The position numbers were made by a program, and so were the translations under genes. Shown in pieces: positions 1-8,898 of a DNA stretch of 34,219 nucleotides (position 1 is its first letter; each line of letters begins with the position of its first letter). The stretch is taken from assembly GCA_003963235.1 (NCBI GenBank), contig RXKF01000085.1, positions 1 to 34,219 on the forward strand. Reading direction: 5' to 3'. The stretch is from Rickettsiales bacterium (GTDB lineage: Bacteria > Pseudomonadota > Alphaproteobacteria > Rickettsiales > Rickettsiaceae). The notes below the pieces were generated by a model, which saw only the letters and a program-made list of their open reading frames with translations, ran no database searches and had not been told where the DNA came from.

Positions 1-1
1 G

Positions 2-1735
2 AATACTACAGATTCATCCAGATCAGCAAATCAAGGAGCTGAAACTGCTTGGAAAGCTGCAACTCCAAAAGGTATGAATAAAGATAACATTAACAACAAC
101 AGAACAGACACTGTAAAAAATAAAATTGAAAATGATAAATTAAAGCAGAGTGATCCATCTAAAACAGATAATGTTGAAGGCAAAGAACAAAATGCTGCAA
201 ATCAAAAAGGGTTGGAAAAAGGTAAAACAACTGCTACAGATTTATTTAAAGTTGCAAAAGAAGGTAATGATATTGGTGGCAAAGCTGCAACTCCAAAAGG
301 TATGAATAAAGATAACATTAACAACAACAGAACAGACACTGTAAAAAATAAAATTGAAAATGATAAATTAAAGCATAATGATCCATCTAAAACAGATAAT
401 GTTGAAGTCAAAGAACAAAATGCTGCAAATCAAAAAGAGTCAGAAAAAGGTAAAACAACTGCTACAGATTTATTTGAATCTGCAAAGAAAGGTTCTGCGA
501 ACGAGTTGGGTTCTAAGGGTTTGAAAAATCTAAATGAGAAAAATATTGAGGCAGCTAAAGAAGATATTGCAAGAATTAATGAACAAATAAAAGAAATTAA
601 AACAGCAAAGGGAGAGAGAAATACAAGCAGTGAAGATGTAAGAACAAATACTATCAAAAATAAAATTGAAAATGATAAATTAAAGCAGAATGATCCATCT
701 AAAACAGCTGATTTTGAAGGCAAAGAACAAAATGCTGTAGATCAAAAAGGGTTGGAAAAAGGTAAAACAACTGCTACAGATTTATTTGAATCTGCAAAGA
801 AAAGCTCTGAAATACCGGCGAACGAGGTGGGGGCTAAGGATTCGAAAAATCTAAATAAGAATAATATTGAGGCAACTAAAGAAGATGTTGTGGGAATTAA
901 TAAACAAATAGAAGAAGCTAAAATAGCAAGACGAGAGAAAAATAAAGGTAGTGAAGATGCAAGAACAAATACTATAGACAATAAAGTAAAACATGATGAT
1001 CTACCAAAAATAGATAAGACTAACCAAGATACACAAGACTCAGCTAAGCAAAATGTTGCAACAGATAGACAAGAATTACCGAGTGAGGACAATGCCAGAA
1101 CAAATACTGTAAAAAAGGAAATTGATAATAAATTAAAGCAGAATGATCCTTCCAAGACAGACAATATTGAAGAAAATAGACAAAATAATTCAATTAATAA
1201 ACAAGATTCATCTGATCAAAGTAGTAAATTTGAAAGAACAAATACTATAGACAATAGAGAAAAGCAGAAGAATCCATTCGAACCAAGGAATGTTGAAGAA
1301 AGTAGACAAAATGCAGCACCGCCTACACAAGAACCAGCTAAGCAAGATACACAAAATGCTGCAACAAATAACAGAGAACTAACTAATGAAGATAGTAGGG
1401 TAAAAAATGATGATTCATTAAAAACAAATGATGTTAAAGGTAATGAACAAGGTGCTGCGATAAATAGGCAAGAACCAGCTAAGAAAAATGCTGCAGGTGA
1501 TAAACAAAATGTTACACCGCCTACACAAGAGCTCTCTAATAAACAGAATAATGTTGATGATAAAACACTCGGAAAGCATAATCAAAATAAGAATGAAAAA
1601 GATTTAAATAAAGCGCAGCCAACTAAAGAATTAAATAATCATCAACCTGAAAATACAAATGTAATTGAAAAATCAAAGGCCAAAGTGACTAGAAGAGATT
1701 CTACAAAATTAAAAAATAAAGGAAATGATGATTAA
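2..1735 (+). CDS. Low-complexity repeat protein, C-terminal part (5' end outside window), next to virB6
   Basis: The frame is open from base 2. The first ATG inside the window (74) lies in the middle of a repeated unit, so it is almost certainly not the start; the gene begins upstream. The visible 577 codons are very rich in Asn, Lys, Asp, Glu and Gln, with no Cys, almost no aromatic residues and no membrane segment, so the product is probably disordered. It contains near-identical 76-codon repeats and many shorter degenerate echoes such as RTNTI/V-x-NK and NDPSKTDN. It overlaps the next gene by 11 bases, which implies co-transcription and perhaps coupled translation. In Rickettsiales several virB6 paralogues lie in tandem, and some carry long hydrophilic repetitive C-terminal tails; I infer that this is the tail of an upstream VirB6 paralogue. 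It could instead be a separate secreted repeat protein, because the membrane part is not visible here. Confidence 0.75.
   Translation, partial: NTTDSSRSANQGAETAWKAATPKGMNKDNINNNRTDTVKNKIENDKLKQSDPSKTDNVEGKEQNAANQKGLEKGKTTATDLFKVAKEGNDIGGKAATPKGMNKDNINNNRTDTVKNKIENDKLKHNDPSKTDNVEVKEQNAANQKESEKGKTTATDLFESAKKGSANELGSKGLKNLNEKNIEAAKEDIARINEQIKEIKTAKGERNTSSEDVRTNTIKNKIENDKLKQNDPSKTADFEGKEQNAVDQKGLEKGKTTATDLFESAKKSSEIPANEVGAKDSKNLNKNNIEATKEDVVGINKQIEEAKIARREKNKGSEDARTNTIDNKVKHDDLPKIDKTNQDTQDSAKQNVATDRQELPSEDNARTNTVKKEIDNKLKQNDPSKTDNIEENRQNNSINKQDSSDQSSKFERTNTIDNREKQKNPFEPRNVEESRQNAAPPTQEPAKQDTQNAATNNRELTNEDSRVKNDDSLKTNDVKGNEQGAAINRQEPAKKNAAGDKQNVTPPTQELSNKQNNVDDKTLGKHNQNKNEKDLNKAQPTKELNNHQPENTNVIEKSKAKVTRRDSTKLKNKGNDD
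53..508 (+). repeat. Two tandem 228-bp coding repeats, with a third diverged copy downstream
   Basis: Copy 1 starts at base 53 (aaagctgcaactccaaaagg) and copy 2 at base 281, exactly 228 bp (76 codons) later. They are nearly identical over about 200 bases, with a few substitutions (for example cagagt versus cataat, and the triplets near 421-450), then diverge. A third copy of the core begins near 640 (taaaattgaaaatgataaat at 661), displaced by 312 bp because about 28 codons are inserted. A shorter fourth echo lies near 1110-1160. The multiple-of-three period keeps the frame, so copy-number change would lengthen or shorten the protein without breaking it. Confidence 0.85.
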
Positions 1736-4343
1736 AAATCGGCTCATTATATTAATATTATTATTACTTGCTAGCTGCTCTGGTGATAGATGTATTGATG
1801 CTGATGATTTTGGGCATGCAAAATTCATTGTTTCATCAAGGTATGATGCTCAAGAATTAGATGGTCAAGTAGGGGATAATCAAGTAGCTCCATGGCTTAA
1901 TTCTGATTTTCGTATTAATGGTCGTCCTCTGACGGTTTCTGTCAGAGGCTGGGAATATGGTGTGGATGTCAATACTGTTTCGGAAGTTTCTGCATGGTGT
2001 CCGTGGTTTGGAACTAGTAAAGAAGCGAATAAATTATCAGATATTTGTGTTAGGTTAACTGAGTGCATGTTTGCTGATGATACGATGTGTAGTACAGGTC
2101 CTGATGCAGCAATTATGAATGCTCCGTGCTTACTTAAAAAAGGAGTCGGATTATATACATTAATAGCAGAAAAAGAGAGCGATCCAAATTTAACAAAGCA
2201 AACTCAAATTGACCCACTTGGTATAGTTTTTCATGTTGGAGAAAAAACTCCTGATTATGCAATGTACGAAGTAGATAAAAATGGAAATTTACGAGAAACT
2301 GGAGGTAGAGTTTATCATTTTGTATCTGAAGAAGAAAAGCTTCAATATATGGGTAGTAAAGTATATTTTAAAATAGCGGATAAATTTTATGATGATAATA
2401 ATGGTCAATATAAAGTAATTGTTAAGTCTGGAATTTCAAGAGTTAGTCCAGATCCAGTCACATATGCAGTAAAATTAGTCAAAGATTATATATTTGGTAC
2501 TGAAGGTAGACAAGGTGTTGTTAAAGATCTATATCTGGGTGTAGTTAATAACCCTGGATATAAATCAGCTGTTTCAGCAATAATAACATTATATATAATG
2601 TTAACAGGTTTATCATATCTGATGGGCAATATAAAAATGACTCAAACAGAGTTGATTGTTCGAGTTACAAAAATTGCAATAGTTTCAGCATTACTGAATT
2701 CGCAATATAGTTGGAGTTTTTTCAATGATTATTTATTTGTATATTTTGTTGGAGGAGCTGATCAAATTTTAAATATAATTATGGAAGCAGGAGCAACTGG
2801 TCCTGGTGCTCCTGGGATTATGGCAATGATGATTGCGCCTCAAACTTTCTCAAAATTAATCTCGATGCTGTTTGTTGACTGGCTTGGCCTGCCATATATT
2901 ATCTTGTTTTTTATAGCCATGTGCTTGGTTATTATCATATTTGTTCAATCAGCTGTGATTTACTTAAGTGCACTTATAGCTATAAGCCTTCTTCTCATAA
3001 TGGCACCAATTTTTATTTGCTTTTTACTATTTGAGTTTACTAAATCATTTTTTGAAAATTGGCTTAAGCAATTACTATCTTATGCTGTACAACCAATTAT
3101 ATTATTTACAGGCTTAATTTTTATTTCAATGTTGATCAGGCATGAATTATATGCATCTCTTGGATTTAGTGTATGCAGATATAATTTCTTAACTATGTCA
3201 ACAATGAATCCAGTAGATAGCACGACATCTTCTGTATTTGATGCAAAAACTCAGGATTCGTTAAATGGTTTAACTGATTCAATATTTTCATGGTGGTTTC
3301 CACAGCAAATGATTGGAACTAATTTCTCGCGTGAGCTTAAGTCAATACCTATTCCAATTGATCACTTTGAAAATGAGGTTTTGCTTGGTGACAATTCCCA
3401 AAGTAACTTCTGTGAAGCGTATGGTTGTATTGGTCAAAGATATCCAGATTTACCATTCTTAGATCCAGTTAAAGATATAAGGAGATTGACTCAATTTTGG
3501 AGTGGAAAGTTTGTTCAGTTGGATGGGTTATTCTTAATTTTTGCTGCAATTTATCTGTTGCATAAATTTAATGCGCTGACGGTTAAAGCTGCACAATTCC
3601 TGACTGGAACTGAAATGAATTCAGTAAAATTAAATAAAATTGGCAATGAAGCCGTCTCAGACTTGATGAGAAATGCTTCGATGGTAACTAACCCAATTAA
3701 GAGTCAAATACAAAGCATGCCTAAGCGCGCTCTTAATTTAGCATTAGGTAAAGAAAGGGTGCAAGCTATATCTGATAAACTTACTTCCATGACACCTTCA
3801 TATTTAATTGATCAAGCTCGTGTTAAATCATTAAAAAAAGAAGCTTTTGCACCAACTGCTAATAAAGCAATTCTGAAGGCAGTAACAGCTAAGACTGGAT
3901 TAACGCAAGAGTCAGTAAATAAAACAGCAATTGCCGATTATAAGAATGCATTGAAGAAAGAGCTGCTTAAGGATATTCCAACGACTCTACCTCAAGCAAA
4001 AAGAGAAAAAATTGCCGAGAAATCTGCTACTATACTGGCAAAAAAAGATCTTTCCAAAACGAGAGATGAATTTTCTCAAATTAAATTTGGTAAGAATTTT
4101 GTTGATCTTCCAAATGCAGAGAAAATTAAAGTGAATAGGGTAGTAAATAATATAGAGCTAAATGCGCTTGCTAAAGACGCCGCTCAAGCAAGAAAATTCC
4201 GTGAGGCATATGTTGATGCTTACTCGAATTTATCTAATAAAGGTGTTGGTGTTGTTGGCAAACATGTTAAACCTGTTAGAGTATTTCAAAAATTAAAGGA
4301 TGATATTAGAATTTTGGAAGAGTCAAAAAAACCAAAGAAATAA
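1725..4343 (+). CDS. VirB6/TrbL-family type IV secretion protein (RvhB6-like lipoprotein)
   Basis: This 872-residue protein is an inner-membrane channel component of the Rickettsiales vir homologue T4SS. Residues 1-18 form a lipoprotein signal peptide: basic NR, a run of I/L, then lipobox L15-A-S-C18. Residues 19-175 form a Cys-rich region typical of rickettsial RvhB6 proteins (CIDADDFGHAKF, NGRPLTV, SAWCPWFG, NAPCLLKKGVGLYTLIA). The VirB6/TrbL core has hydrophobic segments near 281-301, 311-325, 386-437 (two or three helices), 452-472 and 598-615. The remaining 250 residues are Lys-rich and hydrophilic, probably cytoplasmic. The start ATG at 1725 (or the adjacent one at 1728) overlaps the previous gene by 11 bases. 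The paralogue letter within the cluster cannot be assigned. No later vir gene follows, so this looks like the end of the cluster. The family assignment rests on remembered family motifs. Confidence 0.9.
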   Translation: MMIKNRLIILILLLLASCSGDRCIDADDFGHAKFIVSSRYDAQELDGQVGDNQVAPWLNSDFRINGRPLTVSVRGWEYGVDVNTVSEVSAWCPWFGTSKEANKLSDICVRLTECMFADDTMCSTGPDAAIMNAPCLLKKGVGLYTLIAEKESDPNLTKQTQIDPLGIVFHVGEKTPDYAMYEVDKNGNLRETGGRVYHFVSEEEKLQYMGSKVYFKIADKFYDDNNGQYKVIVKSGISRVSPDPVTYAVKLVKDYIFGTEGRQGVVKDLYLGVVNNPGYKSAVSAIITLYIMLTGLSYLMGNIKMTQTELIVRVTKIAIVSALLNSQYSWSFFNDYLFVYFVGGADQILNIIMEAGATGPGAPGIMAMMIAPQTFSKLISMLFVDWLGLPYIILFFIAMCLVIIIFVQSAVIYLSALIAISLLLIMAPIFICFLLFEFTKSFFENWLKQLLSYAVQPIILFTGLIFISMLIRHELYASLGFSVCRYNFLTMSTMNPVDSTTSSVFDAKTQDSLNGLTDSIFSWWFPQQMIGTNFSRELKSIPIPIDHFENEVLLGDNSQSNFCEAYGCIGQRYPDLPFLDPVKDIRRLTQFWSGKFVQLDGLFLIFAAIYLLHKFNALTVKAAQFLTGTEMNSVKLNKIGNEAVSDLMRNASMVTNPIKSQIQSMPKRALNLALGKERVQAISDKLTSMTPSYLIDQARVKSLKKEAFAPTANKAILKAVTAKTGLTQESVNKTAIADYKNALKKELLKDIPTTLPQAKREKIAEKSATILAKKDLSKTRDEFSQIKFGKNFVDLPNAEKIKVNRVVNNIELNALAKDAAQARKFREAYVDAYSNLSNKGVGVVGKHVKPVRVFQKLKDDIRILEESKKPKK

Positions 4344-4498
4344 AACAAATTAATTTTTGGTACTGAGATAAATTAAGCTAATTTATTAAAGAAATATTAC
4401 GAAATTAATGTTTTGGTTTTTAAAAAACAAAATAATTGTTTAAGATATTAAATAGACTCTTATATATTTAAATAATACAATTATGAGGTAATAAAATC

Positions 4499-5773
4499 AT
4501 GACAGAAGAATATGCAGAACTAAAAATTAAAGGGCAAACTTATAACTTACCCATCAGAAAATCGTCAATTGGACCTGATGTTTTGGATGTATCAAAAATA
4601 TATAGTGAATCAAAATATTTCACATATGATCCAGGCTTTATGTCGACTGCGTCATGCACATCGACAATCACATATATCGATGGCGATGCAGGTGTGCTTC
4701 GTCATAGAGGCTACGACATAAAAGATCTCGCTGATAAAAAAGACTTTCTTGAAGTATCTCATTTATTATTAAAAGGTGATTTGCCAAATTCAAATGAATA
4801 TAAAGAATTTCGAGACGATATAATTCAGCATCAATTAATTAATGAGCAAGCTCGCAATATTTTTAGCGCTTTTAGGCATACAGCTCATCCTATGGCAGTA
4901 ATATTATCAGTTGTTGGTTCATTATCTGCATTTTACCACGATTCAATTGACATGAATAGTCCAGAAGGACGAGAGCTAGCAGCCGTTCGGATGATTGCTA
5001 AAATGCCTACTATTGCAGCAATGACCTATAAATATTCAAAAAGTCAGGCTTTTGTTTATCCAAAGGCTGAACTTTCATTTACTGAAAATTTTCTGCATAT
5101 GATGTTTGCAACACCAGATAAAAAATATAAAGTAAATCCAGTTTTAGCCAAAGCATTAGATAAAATATTTATTTTGCATGCAGATCATGAACAAAATGCG
5201 TCAACTTCGACAGTTAGAACAGCTGGATCATCAGGTGCTAATCCATTTGCATGTGTGAGTGCTGGTATTGCATCTCTTTGGGGTCCTGCTCATGGTGGAG
5301 CCAATGAGGCTGTAATTAACATGCTTAAAGAAATTGGTACTGTTAATAATGTGTCAGATTGCATCAACCGAGCAAAAGCTAAAGATAAATCATTCAGACT
5401 CATGGGTTTTGGTCATAGAGTTTATAAAAACTATGATCCGCGTGCTGCAGTGCTGCGTGAAACTTGTAAAGAAGTTTTATCTGAACTAGGTCAATTAAAG
5501 GGTAATCCTCTTCTTGAAATTGCGATGGAGCTTGAAAAAATTGCCTTGCATGATCAATATTTCATTGATAGAAAACTATATCCTAATGTTGATTTTTACT
5601 CAGGCATTATATATGAAGCAATGGGCATCCCACCGCAAATGTTTACAGTTTTATTTGCAGTTGCAAGAACTGCTGGTTGGGTATCGCATTGGAAAGAAAT
5701 GTGGGTTGATCCTGAATATAAAATCACGAGACCAAGACAACTATACATAGGGCATGCTTCTAGAAAAATATAA
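4499..5773 (+). CDS. gltA: Citrate synthase
   Basis: Condenses acetyl-CoA and oxaloacetate to citrate in the TCA cycle. It has 424 residues, the usual length for the hexameric type II bacterial enzyme, and closely resembles the rickettsial GltA used for typing ([13 protein letters not shown] at 41-53, [20 protein letters not shown] at 69-79). Catalytic residues are visible: H265 in GPAHGG, H306 in GFGHRVYK and D365 in VDFYSG; the [10 protein letters not shown] segment is at 227-236. The ATG at 4499 has a GAGG Shine-Dalgarno at 4485-4488 with 10 bases spacing. The 155-base upstream gap is AT-rich; a weak promoter-like pair (TTGTTT 4436-4441, TATATA 4461-4466, 19-base spacer) is present but not convincing. 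A perfect hairpin follows the stop. It is monocistronic by spacing and feeds on acetyl-CoA from the PDH genes later in the window. Confidence 0.97.
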   Translation: MTEEYAELKIKGQTYNLPIRKSSIGPDVLDVSKIYSESKYFTYDPGFMSTASCTSTITYIDGDAGVLRHRGYDIKDLADKKDFLEVSHLLLKGDLPNSNEYKEFRDDIIQHQLINEQARNIFSAFRHTAHPMAVILSVVGSLSAFYHDSIDMNSPEGRELAAVRMIAKMPTIAAMTYKYSKSQAFVYPKAELSFTENFLHMMFATPDKKYKVNPVLAKALDKIFILHADHEQNASTSTVRTAGSSGANPFACVSAGIASLWGPAHGGANEAVINMLKEIGTVNNVSDCINRAKAKDKSFRLMGFGHRVYKNYDPRAAVLRETCKEVLSELGQLKGNPLLEIAMELEKIALHDQYFIDRKLYPNVDFYSGIIYEAMGIPPQMFTVLFAVARTAGWVSHWKEMWVDPEYKITRPRQLYIGHASRKI

Positions 5774-5825
5774 ATCACTATATAGAAAGCCGAATCTATA
5801 TCAATTATTTAAACACAAATTCGTA

Positions 5826-5853
5826 CAACGGTTTTAATTTCTTAAAACCGTTG
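5826..5853 (+). terminator. Perfect 12-bp hairpin after gltA
   Basis: CAACGGTTTTAA, loop TTTC, TTAAAACCGTTG. It is perfectly self-complementary, 52 bases after the gltA stop and before the next plus-strand gene. The downstream sequence (catttcatat) has no T-tract, so intrinsic termination is not certain; it may act as a 3'-end stabilising hairpin. Confidence 0.55.
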
Positions 5854-5926
5854 CATTTCATATAATAAAATAAATTTCAAAAATTAAAACTAATTATTGC
5901 ATATAGTTATATATTAATCTATTTTA

Positions 5927-5951
5927 GGTTAAATATAGTATCATTTTAACC
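5927..5951 (+). promoter_or_regulatory. Inverted repeat flanking a -10-like box upstream of the symporter-kinase gene
   Basis: GGTTAAA at 5927-5933 and TTTAACC at 5945-5951 are perfect inverted arms around an 11-base centre. That centre contains TATAGT (5934-5939), a good -10 candidate. No convincing -35 was found at the right distance. An AGG Shine-Dalgarno at 5954-5956 follows, 7 bases before the ATG at 5964. The arms could be an operator or a 5' leader hairpin. Confidence 0.4.
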
Positions 5952-5963
5952 ACAGGTATATTT

Positions 5964-8837
5964 ATGAACATCGATATTGCAATTGTTGTATTCTTTTCTC
6001 TGCTTACTTTAACTGTTGGTATACTAACTGGCAAAAAAGTTGCAAATATTAGAGAATTTGCGTTAGGCGGTAGAAATTTTAGTACTACAACATTAGTAGC
6101 CACCATTGTTGCCACTTGGGCAACAGGAGGAGACTTTGACATACTTGTAAATGAATCATATGAACATGGTTTATATTTTATAATATCTGGTTTGCTAGGG
6201 ATGTTAACAGTTTTATCTATAATAGGCATAGTTTTTGTACCGCGTATGGGTGAGTTTCTCGGAGATCTCAGCATTGCAGAATCAATGGGCAAAATGTATG
6301 GAGATAAAGTAAAATTAATTACTGTATTTGCGGGTTGTATTGGAACTATTGGAGTAATTGCTGCCCAATTTATAGTGGCGGGTAAATTACTAGAATATTC
6401 TTTGGAAGTTCCCAAATTTTATGGCATAATGAGTGGAGCATTAATTGTTACAATTTACTCCTCGTTAGGTGGTATTAGATCGGTTACTTTTACTGATGTA
6501 ATTCAATTTTTCACCTTTGGGGTTGTTATGCCAACTTTGGCATTCTTTATATATGGTACATTCGGTAATGCAGATCAAATCTTAAGTGTTATTTCTAGTA
6601 ATGATAATTTCAAGTTAAGTAAAGTATTTGATTTAAGTTCAGAAAAATCTTTATATTTTATATTTTTATTTTTATTCATGGCAATTCCATCATTTGATCC
6701 AGCAATTTTTCAAAGAATTTCTATGGCTAAGAATGTATTTCAAGCAAGAAAAGCTTTTGTTATTGCGGCGTTTGTTTATACTTTTTTGGGATTGACAATT
6801 GCTTGGATCGGGGTTCTTGCGTTGGTAGCTTATCCAAATTCTGTGCCAACGGAAATGGCACAGCGTGTTCTTATGGATTATTCTTTTACAGGGTTAAAGG
6901 GATTAACAATAGCTGGAATTTTAGCAATGATGATGTCATCTGCTGACTCCTTTATTAATTCTACGTCAATTCTATTTACTAATGATTTTTGTAAGGCTGC
7001 TGGCATTAAATTAAAGGATGAGCTCAAAACTTCTAGAATTATATCTTTTGTATTAGGATTTTTTGCATTTCTTATTGCTTTGTATAGCAGCAGTTTACTT
7101 AATTTGATGATTAAAACAAAATCATTTTACATGCCAGTAGTATCAGTTCCATTTATGTTTGCAATTTTCGGCTTTAGAAGCAGTACTAAGTCAGTTTTAA
7201 TTGGCATGGCGGGTGGAGTTATTACTACTGCTTTTTTCGAAATTTTTATGGGAGACAGGATTATCAGCGCTATACCTGGTATGTTTGCAAATATGGTTTT
7301 CCTTTTTGGTAGTCACTATATTTTAAAACAAGAAGGTGGCTGGGTTGGTATTAAAGATTATGGACCATTAAATATTATTCGTGCACAAAGAAAAAAGAAT
7401 TTTAATAATATTATTTCTGCTGTTAAAAACTTTAATATAAAACAATTTTGTATTGTAAATTCACCTAAAGAAGAAAGTGCGTATTTATACTTAGGTATTT
7501 TTGCTCTATTTTCAACTTACTTTTCTTCTTATACGCTGCCGCAAACTGCTACAGAAAACTATCATCTACTAATTAGCTTTATTTATCCACTAGTATTATT
7601 TACTGCAACTACATTAATCAGTTCGCCATTATGGGTGGGGTATGTGAAGAGATTTTATATAATTTCTTATATTTGGGTATTTGCTCTATTTTATATATTA
7701 GTTTGCGTAGGATTTATTCAAATATTAATTAGTGATTTTAGTAAATTTCAGCTAATGACTTTCATGCTGAATTTTGTTGTATTATCAATTTTGGTTCGTT
7801 GGCAAGCTGCTGTATTAATTATGGTTGTTGGTTGTTTTGTCAGCTTTCAGTTTTTTGAACTATATACTGGGAAAGATGTTTTAGCTGAAAATATTGGAAA
7901 TATTCAATTCACAGTTGCATATTTATTGATGCTAATGAGTTCAGTGTTAATTGCCTTTTTTAAGCCAAAGCAGGAATATGTTGAAGCCACTGAAATTGCT
8001 GTCGGTACGCTCAATAATGAAGTAACTTTTTTAAATAGTGAAGTTGGCACGCGCGAAGTTAAAATTAATAGTTTAAGCAATGAAGTGATTGATTTAAATG
8101 ATAAAATTGATTTTTTTCATAATCGTATATCTGATCAGGCAAAAGAAATTGAGCGTCTTGGTCAAACTTCGCAGCGAATATTGAATAATCTTAATCATGA
8201 ATTGCGCCTTCCTGTTGGTAATGTTATGAATTTTTCTGACATGTTGATTGAAAGCCTGCACAAGAAAGGCGACAAATATGTGAATGAACTGGCTAAGGAA
8301 GTGCATAATAATTCCACTAGATTATCAAGCATGATTCTGAATATGCTAGATTTGGCAATGCTTGATGTGAAAAAAATTCAGCTTGATAGGAAAACAATGA
8401 ATCTTGGTGAGCTGGTGAAAGAACGTGTTGAGAGATGTCGTAAGGTTTACTTAGGCGAAAAGTCAATTGATTTTAAACTAGATATTCAGCCAGAAATATT
8501 AATTTCTATTGATCCAAATTACATCAGACAAACAGTTGATAATTTGATAATCAATGCAATAAATTTTAGTGAAAAAGGTTTGATTGAGGTAAATGTATTT
8601 AGTAACGGAACCGCTGCGATATTTACGGTAAAAGATCAGGGAGTTGGAATACCTGCAACTGAGTTATATGATATATTCACGCCATTTAAAATGGGTTCAA
8701 ACACCCAATCTAAAGCTGAAGGAAGAGGAGTTGGTCTTGCATTATGTAAATCTGCGGTTGAGGCTCATAGAGGAACTATCACCGCGCAAAGTAAAGGCAC
8801 TGGTGCGTTATTTACCGTGACCTTGCCTTTTAAATGA
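5964..8837 (+). CDS. Sodium:solute symporter-like sensor histidine kinase (CbrA-type architecture)
   Basis: This 957-residue fusion starts with a sodium:solute symporter (SSS/PutP-like) domain at about 1-455. It has around 12 hydrophobic segments, the family GGR-F motif (35-38) and MMSSADSF-I-NSTS (323-335) in the Na+-site helix. A second membrane block (about 505-665) has around five or six helices. A coiled coil of about 55 residues (676-735) leads to the HisKA H-box NHELRLP with phospho-acceptor H745. The ATPase domain has an N-box (N860, N864), G1 DQGVGIP (891-897), F-box FTPF and G2 GRGVGLAL (920-927), so all kinase boxes look intact. No PAS or receiver domain is seen. CbrA of Pseudomonas has a similar overall plan. 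Ligand and response regulator are unknown; no regulator gene is adjacent. It may sense or transport a host metabolite. Confidence 0.92.
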   Translation: MNIDIAIVVFFSLLTLTVGILTGKKVANIREFALGGRNFSTTTLVATIVATWATGGDFDILVNESYEHGLYFIISGLLGMLTVLSIIGIVFVPRMGEFLGDLSIAESMGKMYGDKVKLITVFAGCIGTIGVIAAQFIVAGKLLEYSLEVPKFYGIMSGALIVTIYSSLGGIRSVTFTDVIQFFTFGVVMPTLAFFIYGTFGNADQILSVISSNDNFKLSKVFDLSSEKSLYFIFLFLFMAIPSFDPAIFQRISMAKNVFQARKAFVIAAFVYTFLGLTIAWIGVLALVAYPNSVPTEMAQRVLMDYSFTGLKGLTIAGILAMMMSSADSFINSTSILFTNDFCKAAGIKLKDELKTSRIISFVLGFFAFLIALYSSSLLNLMIKTKSFYMPVVSVPFMFAIFGFRSSTKSVLIGMAGGVITTAFFEIFMGDRIISAIPGMFANMVFLFGSHYILKQEGGWVGIKDYGPLNIIRAQRKKNFNNIISAVKNFNIKQFCIVNSPKEESAYLYLGIFALFSTYFSSYTLPQTATENYHLLISFIYPLVLFTATTLISSPLWVGYVKRFYIISYIWVFALFYILVCVGFIQILISDFSKFQLMTFMLNFVVLSILVRWQAAVLIMVVGCFVSFQFFELYTGKDVLAENIGNIQFTVAYLLMLMSSVLIAFFKPKQEYVEATEIAVGTLNNEVTFLNSEVGTREVKINSLSNEVIDLNDKIDFFHNRISDQAKEIERLGQTSQRILNNLNHELRLPVGNVMNFSDMLIESLHKKGDKYVNELAKEVHNNSTRLSSMILNMLDLAMLDVKKIQLDRKTMNLGELVKERVERCRKVYLGEKSIDFKLDIQPEILISIDPNYIRQTVDNLIINAINFSEKGLIEVNVFSNGTAAIFTVKDQGVGIPATELYDIFTPFKMGSNTQSKAEGRGVGLALCKSAVEAHRGTITAQSKGTGALFTVTLPFK

Positions 8838-8850
8838 TGTTTATGGTAAA

Positions 8851-8878
8851 CTTCAGTTATAAATAGTTATAACTGAAG
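8851..8878. terminator. Perfect 12-bp hairpin between convergent genes
   Basis: CTTCAGTTATAA, loop ATAG, TTATAACTGAAG, lying between the kinase gene stop (8837, plus) and the aspS stop (8899, minus). Its position suits a shared bidirectional terminator, but neither side has a T-run, as at the gltA hairpin. Confidence 0.6.
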
Positions 8879-8898
8879 CTTGACGTAGTTGCAACTTG

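Noticed and set aside
74-76. ATG at 74 as the start of the first gene
   Set aside because: The same sequence recurs 228 bp later as an internal repeat, and the frame is open back to base 2, so the real start is upstream.
53-800. CRISPR-like array
   Set aside because: The repeats are long, directly adjacent and coding in frame, without short repeats separated by unique spacers, and there are no cas genes.
202-1164. Three minus-strand open frames opposite the repeat gene
   Set aside because: They are antisense shadows created by the strongly biased codons and repeats of the plus-strand gene; the Phe/Ser/Leu-rich translations merely mirror Lys/Asn/Glu codons.
5514-5778. Open frames overlapping the end of gltA on both strands
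   Set aside because: They lie wholly inside or at the end of a well-supported citrate synthase gene and show no family features.
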